From Salinisphaera sp. Q1T1-3 (GTDB taxonomy: Bacteria; Pseudomonadota; Gammaproteobacteria; Nevskiales; Salinisphaeraceae): a stretch of 64,000 nt of DNA. Each line of letters begins with the position of its first letter. The first letter of the stretch is position 1. The position numbers and the translations under genes were made by a program. Below, one piece after another: positions 59,159-64,000 of this stretch. Below the pieces are notes generated by a model. That model saw nothing but the letters and a program-made list of their open reading frames with translations, did no database searches and had not been told where the DNA came from. The DNA lies in assembly GCF_003602005.1 (NCBI RefSeq), contig NZ_QZWD01000007.1:62001-126000 (forward strand). Direction: 5' to 3'.

Positions 59159-60301
59159 ATGAGCGGGAAGACCAATCAGCCCCCCAACACGGCCGGCCTG
59201 GCCGGTGTGACGGCCGGCCAGACCGCGATCTGTACAGTCGGCAAGCAGGGTGTCGGCCTGACCTATCGCGGCTATCTCATCCAGGATCTCGCCGGACAGG
59301 CCTCCTTCGAGGAGGTGGCGCATCTGCTGCTTTACGGCCATCTGCCCACGGCCGACGAGCTGGCCGCCTTTCAGGCCCGGTTGATCGCGCGCCGCGGGCT
59401 GCCGCAGGCGCTTCGCACCGCCCTGGAGGTCCTGCCGGCCGATACGCATCCGATGGATGTGATGCGCACCGGTGTCTCGGTGCTCGGCACGCTCGAGCAG
59501 GAAAACCATCCACAAACCGAGCAGCACGATGTCGCCGATCGCCTGCTCGCGGTTTTCCCGTCGATACTGCTGTACTGGTATCACTATGCCCATAGCGGCG
59601 AGCGCATCGACGTCGAGACCGACGATGCCACTGTGGGCGGGCATTTCCTGCACCTGCTGCATCGGCAGAAACCCGGTGATGATGCCGTGGCCTGCATGGC
59701 CACGTCGCTGACTCTCTATGCCGAGCACGAGTTCAATGCCTCGACGTTCACCGCGCGCGTGGTCACCGCCACATTGTCGGATTTCTACTCTGCCGTGGCC
59801 GGGGCCATCGGCGCGCTGCGTGGCCCGTTGCACGGCGGCGCGAACGAGAAGGCGATGGCACTGATCGATTCGTTCGCCGATCCGGATGCGGCCGAGGCCG
59901 GCCTGAAAGACATGCTCGCGAACAAGGAAAAGGTCATGGGCTTTGGCCATCGTGTCTACAAGAAGGCCGACCCGCGGAACGCGATCATCAAGGCCTGGTC
60001 GGATCGTCTGGCCGGCGGCGATGCCGCGCGGCGCAATCTCTATGCGATCTCCGAGCGGCTCGAGCAGGTCATGCTCGACGAGAAGGGCATGTTCCCCAAC
60101 GCCGACTTCTATCACGCCACGGCCTATCGTTTTCTGGGCATTCCGACCGAGCTCTTCACGCCGATCTTCGTGATGTCGCGGCTGACGGGCTGGGGCGCGC
60201 ATATCTTCGAGCAGCGCGCTGATAACCGGCTCATCCGACCGAGTGCCGACTATGTCGGCCCCGCGCCACGGGCGTTCGTGCCGATGGCCGACCGCGCGTG
60301 A
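59159..60301 (+). CDS. prpC: 2-methylcitrate synthase (citrate synthase family)
   Basis: A 380-residue enzyme of the citrate synthase fold: GLTYRGYLIQDLAGQASFEEVAHLLLYGHLP (N-terminal), active-site His in GPLHGGANEKAM, FGHRVYKKADPR and the C-terminal WGAHIFEQRADNRLIRPSADYVG. The short length and the AxxAxxLLLYGHLP form mark PrpC/short-form citrate synthases. It joins propionyl-CoA to oxaloacetate. Pairing with prpD in the same run and acuI before it favours methylcitrate over citrate. A strong AGGAGGAG precedes the ATG. Confidence 0.9.
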   Translation: MSGKTNQPPNTAGLAGVTAGQTAICTVGKQGVGLTYRGYLIQDLAGQASFEEVAHLLLYGHLPTADELAAFQARLIARRGLPQALRTALEVLPADTHPMDVMRTGVSVLGTLEQENHPQTEQHDVADRLLAVFPSILLYWYHYAHSGERIDVETDDATVGGHFLHLLHRQKPGDDAVACMATSLTLYAEHEFNASTFTARVVTATLSDFYSAVAGAIGALRGPLHGGANEKAMALIDSFADPDAAEAGLKDMLANKEKVMGFGHRVYKKADPRNAIIKAWSDRLAGGDAARRNLYAISERLEQVMLDEKGMFPNADFYHATAYRFLGIPTELFTPIFVMSRLTGWGAHIFEQRADNRLIRPSADYVGPAPRAFVPMADRA

Positions 60302-60364
60302 TCGCGCATGGCGTTGCGTGTCCCGCGACGTCGGTTTTATGACAGACCACAGGAGTATTCGCTC

Positions 60365-60757
60365 ATGATCGCTGCTTACTGGTGCGTGCTCATCGCTGCC
60401 TTCATGCCGGTCGCCTTCGTCGGCGTGGCCAAGTTCTTCGGGCCCAACAAGATGGGCCTGCAGTCCAATCACAACCCGCGTGAGTGGCTGGAATCACAGA
60501 CCGGGGCACAGAAGCGGGCCTACTGGGCCCAGCTCAATTCATTCGAGGCGTTCCCGCCGTTCGCCGCTGGCGTGATCATTGCCGCCATCGCCGGCGGTGC
60601 CACGGCAGCGATCAACACGCTGGCCATCGCCTTTGTCGTCCTGCGTATCGTCTACGGCGTGTGTTACATCACTGATCGGGCGAGCTTGCGTAGCCTGTTC
60701 TGGTTTGCCGCGACGCTGTGTACGGTCGCGCTTTTCTTCGTCGCGGCGCTGGGCTGA
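60365..60757 (+). CDS. MAPEG family membrane protein
   Basis: A 130-residue inner-membrane protein with four hydrophobic segments. Typical MAPEG sequence: GPNKMGLQSNHNPREWLESQTGAQKRAYWAQLNSFEAFPPFAAGVII, then LRIVYGVCYITDRASLRSLFWF. MAPEG proteins bind glutathione or act on lipid hydroperoxides and eicosanoid-like substrates; bacterial members are mostly uncharacterised. It is inserted between prpC and the wax-ester synthase gene, all in one direction. Confidence 0.86.
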   Translation: MIAAYWCVLIAAFMPVAFVGVAKFFGPNKMGLQSNHNPREWLESQTGAQKRAYWAQLNSFEAFPPFAAGVIIAAIAGGATAAINTLAIAFVVLRIVYGVCYITDRASLRSLFWFAATLCTVALFFVAALG

Positions 60758-60840
60758 AGCGGCGCCCGGGAACGGCCTGGCGTATGCTCGAAAAAGATGC
60801 CCGGCAGGAATCGGGTGTCGCACCGGCAAGGAGATCGACG

Positions 60841-62379
60841 ATGCAGACCAAACGACTGAATCTGGTGGATACGGCGTGGCTCAACGTCGATACGCCCAAT
60901 GCGCCGATGCAGGTCGGCGGTCTGTTGACCTTTCAGATTCCCGAGGACGCCCCGGCCGATTTCTGCCAGCGTCTCGTGGATGCCTGGCGGGGCCATTCGG
61001 TGGCCGAACGGCCCTGGAACCAGCGGCTGCGCGGCGGTCGCTGGCGCAATGTCGCCCCCGAGTGGGAACTGCTCGATGCAATCGATATCGAGTATCACTT
61101 CCGCCATTCCGCGTTGCCGGCCCCCGGCGGCGAGCTGGAGCTGGGGGCGCTGACTTCGCGTCTGCACAGCCATCCACTCGATCTGACCCGACCGCCGTGG
61201 GAATGTCATATCATCGAGGGGTTGGCCGGCAATCGGTTCGCGCTCTATCTGAAAGTGCACCATTCGCTGATCGACGGGGTGGCCGGCATGCGGCTACTGG
61301 CACGGGCGTTGTCGACCAGCGTCGATGAGCACGATCGGCCGCCGTTCTGGGCGATTCCGCCGAAGAAGTCGTCGCGTCGGTCGTCGCCGGAAGCCCAGCG
61401 GCCCGGGCTCTATCGGGCCGTTTCACAGCTGGTCGGTGAGGCGACCGAGCAGGTCACTTCGCTATCGGGCTTCGCCCGCATCCTGCGCGACATGCTGCGT
61501 ACCGCGCGCTCCGGCACCAACGGCATGGGCCTGCCGTTCGCGGCCCCGAGCTCGGTGCTCAACGGCCGGATCAATGCGCCGCGCCGCTATGCCACCCAGC
61601 TCTATTCGCTGTCGGAGTTCAAGGCACTGGCCGCGAGCGCCGGGGTGACGATCAACGATCTGCTGCTCACGGTCTGCGGCACTGCGCTGCGGCGCTATCT
61701 CGACGAGATCGGGGCGTTGCCGGACCGCGATCTGACGGCCGGCATTCCGGTCTCGGTGCGGCCGGCCGACGGCGAGGAAGAGGATGCGGCCGGTAACGCC
61801 ATCACTTTCATCATCGCCAACCTGGCGACCACCGAGGGGGATACCGCGGTGCGCCTGAAGCGCATCGCCGAATCGACGCGGGCGGCAAAGCACAGTCTGG
61901 AAAAACTCTCGGGAGCGGCGATCACCCAGTACACCGTCGCGCTCATGGCGCCCTATATTCTGTCGCTGGTCTCGGGCATGGCCGGGCGGACCCGCCCGGT
62001 GTTCAACGTCACCGTGTCGAATCTGCCGGGCCCGCGAGAGGATCTGTATGTGGAGGGCGCCCGCATGGAAGCCTTCTTCCCGACCTCGCTGGTCACGCAC
62101 GGCCAGGCGTTGAACATCACGATCCATGGCTATGCCGATACGCTCGGCTTCGGCTTCATCGGCTGTCGCGACAGCCTGCCGTCGTTGCAGCACATCGCGG
62201 TCTACGCCGGCGAGGCGGTCGAGGAGCTGCGCGCGCTGTACGGCAAAGGCGACACCGGCGGGCCTCGCCGGCGCAAGGCGCACGCCACGCCGGCGGGCAA
62301 GGACAACGGCCGAAAGACGGCAGCCAAACGACGTACGACGCCGGCTCGCTCCCGTGGCCAGAGTCGCACCGATACCTGA
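60841..62379 (+). CDS. Wax-ester synthase/diacylglycerol acyltransferase (WS/DGAT)
   Basis: A 512-residue bifunctional acyltransferase. The catalytic HHSLIDG (HHxxxDG) is near residue 140, followed by the family NDLLLTVCGTALRRYL, IPVSVRP and NVTVSNLPGPREDLYVEGARM segments. WS/DGAT enzymes join acyl-CoA to fatty alcohols or diacylglycerol, making wax esters or triacylglycerol for storage. The C-terminal 40 residues are Lys/Arg-rich, a tail that could associate with membranes or lipid inclusions. AAGGAGA ribosome site. Confidence 0.9.
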   Translation: MQTKRLNLVDTAWLNVDTPNAPMQVGGLLTFQIPEDAPADFCQRLVDAWRGHSVAERPWNQRLRGGRWRNVAPEWELLDAIDIEYHFRHSALPAPGGELELGALTSRLHSHPLDLTRPPWECHIIEGLAGNRFALYLKVHHSLIDGVAGMRLLARALSTSVDEHDRPPFWAIPPKKSSRRSSPEAQRPGLYRAVSQLVGEATEQVTSLSGFARILRDMLRTARSGTNGMGLPFAAPSSVLNGRINAPRRYATQLYSLSEFKALAASAGVTINDLLLTVCGTALRRYLDEIGALPDRDLTAGIPVSVRPADGEEEDAAGNAITFIIANLATTEGDTAVRLKRIAESTRAAKHSLEKLSGAAITQYTVALMAPYILSLVSGMAGRTRPVFNVTVSNLPGPREDLYVEGARMEAFFPTSLVTHGQALNITIHGYADTLGFGFIGCRDSLPSLQHIAVYAGEAVEELRALYGKGDTGGPRRRKAHATPAGKDNGRKTAAKRRTTPARSRGQSRTDT

Positions 62380-62446
62380 TTCATGCACGAGGGCGAGCCT
62401 GTCGTGTCTCGTGCGCTTGCGTTTTCTTCGATCACCAGGGGTTTGA

Positions 62447-63892
62447 ATGTCCGCCGATAACCGTTCCGCCGCGCGCGTCGATTTCGACGAAGTCATCCGG
62501 CGCATCGCCGACTATGTCTGTGATGGCGACATCGAGTCCGCCGAGGCACTGGAGACCGCGCGCTATTGCTTGATCGATACCATCGGCTGCGGCTTGCAGG
62601 CCCTGTCCTATCCGGCCTGCACCAAGCTCATGGGCCCGGTCGTGCCGGGTGCCGAGATAGCCGACGGGGCGCGTGTACCGGGGACGTCCTACCGCCTCGA
62701 TCCGGTCACCGCGGCATTCAACATCGGCTGCATGATTCGCTGGCTGGATTTCAACGACACCTGGCTGGCCGCGGAATGGGGCCATCCCTCGGATAATCTG
62801 GGCGGGATTCTGGCAGTGGCCGACTATGTCTCGCGCACGCGGATTGCCCGCGGCGAGGCGCCGCTGACGCTGGCCGATGTGCTCGTGGCCATGGTCAAGG
62901 CCCACGAGATCCAGGGCGTGCTCGCACTGGAGAACAGTTTCAACCGGGTCGGGCTCGACCACGTACTGCTGGTGCGCATCGCGACCTGTGCGGTGGTCAC
63001 GCACATGCTGGGTGGTACGCGGGCCGAGGTCACCAACGCCGTCTCTCACGCCTTCATCGACGGCGGCGCGCTCCGGACTTATCGTCATGCGCCCAATACC
63101 GGACCGCGCAAGTCCTGGGCGGCCGGGGATGCGACCTCGCGCGGCGTGCTGCTGGCCCTGCGGGTGCTGCGCGGCGAGATCGGCTATCCCTCGGCGCTCA
63201 CCGCGCCGACCTGGGGGTTTCAGGATGCGCTGTTTCGCGGGGAGGCGATCACGCTGGGGCAGGATTTCGGCAGCTACGTCATGGAGCAGGTGCTGTTCAA
63301 GATCAGTTTCCCGGCGGAATTCCATGCCCAGACGGCGGTCGAGGCCGCGCTCACGTTGCACGCCGACGTGGTCGGGCGCATCGATGAGATCGAACGCATC
63401 CGCATCGAGACTCAGGAATCGGCCGTGCGCATCATCGACAAGACCGGGCCGCTGGACAATCCGGCCGATCGCGATCACTGCATCCAGTACATGGTGGCCG
63501 TACCGCTCATCTTCGGCCGCCTGACTGCCGCCGACTACGAGGACGATATCGCGGCCGACCCGCGGGTCGATACGCTGCGCGAGAAGATGGAAGTCGTCGA
63601 GAACGAACGCTTCACCCTTGAATATCTCGAGGCCGACAAGCGCGCCATCGGCAACGCGGTGCAGGTCTTTTTCAACGATGGCTCGGCGACCGAGAAGGTC
63701 TCGGTGGACTATCCGATCGGCCACCGCCGCCGCCGTGACGAGGGCATCCCCGAACTTCGAAAGAAATTCGCGGCCAATCTGGCGCTGAAGATCGCGCCCA
63801 AGAACGCCGGCCGGATTCAGGATATCGTGGCCGATCAGGCCCGCACCGAAGCGACGTCCGTGCCCGACTTCCTGGATCTGTTCGTCGTGTGA
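62447..63892 (+). CDS. prpD: 2-methylcitrate dehydratase
   Basis: A 481-residue MmgE/PrpD family enzyme. It has [58 protein letters not shown], the [30 protein letters not shown] stretch and the C-terminal [21 protein letters not shown]. PrpD dehydrates 2-methylcitrate to 2-methyl-cis-aconitate. No prpB lyase lies in the window; it may be downstream of the right edge or elsewhere. The ATG is 67 bp after the WS/DGAT stop. Confidence 0.93.
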   Translation: MSADNRSAARVDFDEVIRRIADYVCDGDIESAEALETARYCLIDTIGCGLQALSYPACTKLMGPVVPGAEIADGARVPGTSYRLDPVTAAFNIGCMIRWLDFNDTWLAAEWGHPSDNLGGILAVADYVSRTRIARGEAPLTLADVLVAMVKAHEIQGVLALENSFNRVGLDHVLLVRIATCAVVTHMLGGTRAEVTNAVSHAFIDGGALRTYRHAPNTGPRKSWAAGDATSRGVLLALRVLRGEIGYPSALTAPTWGFQDALFRGEAITLGQDFGSYVMEQVLFKISFPAEFHAQTAVEAALTLHADVVGRIDEIERIRIETQESAVRIIDKTGPLDNPADRDHCIQYMVAVPLIFGRLTAADYEDDIAADPRVDTLREKMEVVENERFTLEYLEADKRAIGNAVQVFFNDGSATEKVSVDYPIGHRRRRDEGIPELRKKFAANLALKIAPKNAGRIQDIVADQARTEATSVPDFLDLFVV

Positions 63893-64000
63893 GCTCATCG
63901 GCACGCAATGACCGAGCCCGGCCGCGATCGTCGGCCGCGCCGGCGACTTGGCGGTGGCGCCGTCGTGGGTCCGGTCACTGGATCGCTGGCCGGCCCTCGT

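Noticed and set aside
63908-64000. Start of a possible gene after prpD (MTEPGRD...)
   Set aside because: Only 31 codons remain before the window ends. The ribosome site is poorly spaced, and the sequence is arginine/glycine-biased with no recognisable family.
1-64000. CRISPR arrays, tRNA/rRNA genes, prophage or complete IS elements
   Set aside because: No regularly spaced repeats, no tRNA-like T-loop in non-coding DNA, and no transposase, integrase or phage structural gene was found.

Overview
This 64 kb window is one continuous stretch of a high-GC bacterial chromosome. Outer-membrane proteins (porin, Lpp/OprI-type lipoprotein), osmoregulated periplasmic glucan synthesis (OpgD), queA, pdxH, hslO and the polyamine-degradation style point to a gammaproteobacterium. 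The mix with a wax-ester synthase, sulfolipid genes and the methylcitrate pathway would fit a marine or halophilic genus such as Salinisphaera, but that genus call is inference. I saw no rRNA, tRNA, CRISPR array, prophage or complete insertion sequence.

Layout. 1-9.5 kb: a truncated succinate-semialdehyde-type dehydrogenase, an unidentified polytopic membrane protein, hslO, a short-chain dehydrogenase, a PerM-like permease, a MATE efflux protein and a secreted S10 peptidase. 8.7-11.1 kb: gluconate permease plus gluconate 5-dehydrogenase. 11-15.2 kb: DedA protein, exported M13 peptidase, then a 50-codon gene with its own terminator in an otherwise gene-poor patch. 15.2-17.4 kb: a LysE exporter divergent from a MocR regulator, with two matching operator-like sites. 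17.4-21.9 kb: the most interesting locus, with UDP-sulfoquinovose synthase (sqdB) on the minus strand facing gtrA-plcP-agt on the plus strand. Between them are four 11-bp-phased half-sites forming two back-to-back Pho boxes. Together these genes look able to strip phosphate head groups from membrane lipids under phosphate starvation and rebuild them as sulfo- or glycolipids.

22-30 kb: a Gfo/Idh oxidoreductase, a porin, an exported M3 peptidase, OpgD with a DUF4105 protein, and an acyl-CoA thioesterase. 30.2-43.7 kb: a DUF3301 protein and an alpha-hydroxy-acid dehydrogenase, then a polyamine uptake and degradation cluster (puuB-potABC-potD-potD-puuA, an acetylpolyamine deacetylase, and an omega-aminotransferase facing the other way). 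The gabD-like gene at the left edge could complete that route chemically.

43.8-52.8 kb: a Kef-type antiporter, a PAP2 phosphatase, a DUF1206 protein, queA, a double-glutaredoxin protein, small lipoproteins and mscL. Three copies of a TA-flanked non-autonomous transposable element (MITE) are crowded into 2.6 kb here. 52.8-58 kb: selO, a 3-hydroxyisobutyryl-CoA hydrolase-like gene, an Lpp-type lipoprotein next to an L,D-transpeptidase, pdxH and dodecin. 58.1-63.9 kb: acuI, prpC, a MAPEG protein, a wax-ester synthase/DGAT and prpD. This group can take acryloyl-CoA to propionyl-CoA and into the methylcitrate cycle, with an acyltransferase embedded in it.

Functions are called from motifs and family resemblance read by eye; no database search was possible. 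Many genes start with GTG or TTG, and those starts were chosen from the Shine-Dalgarno context.
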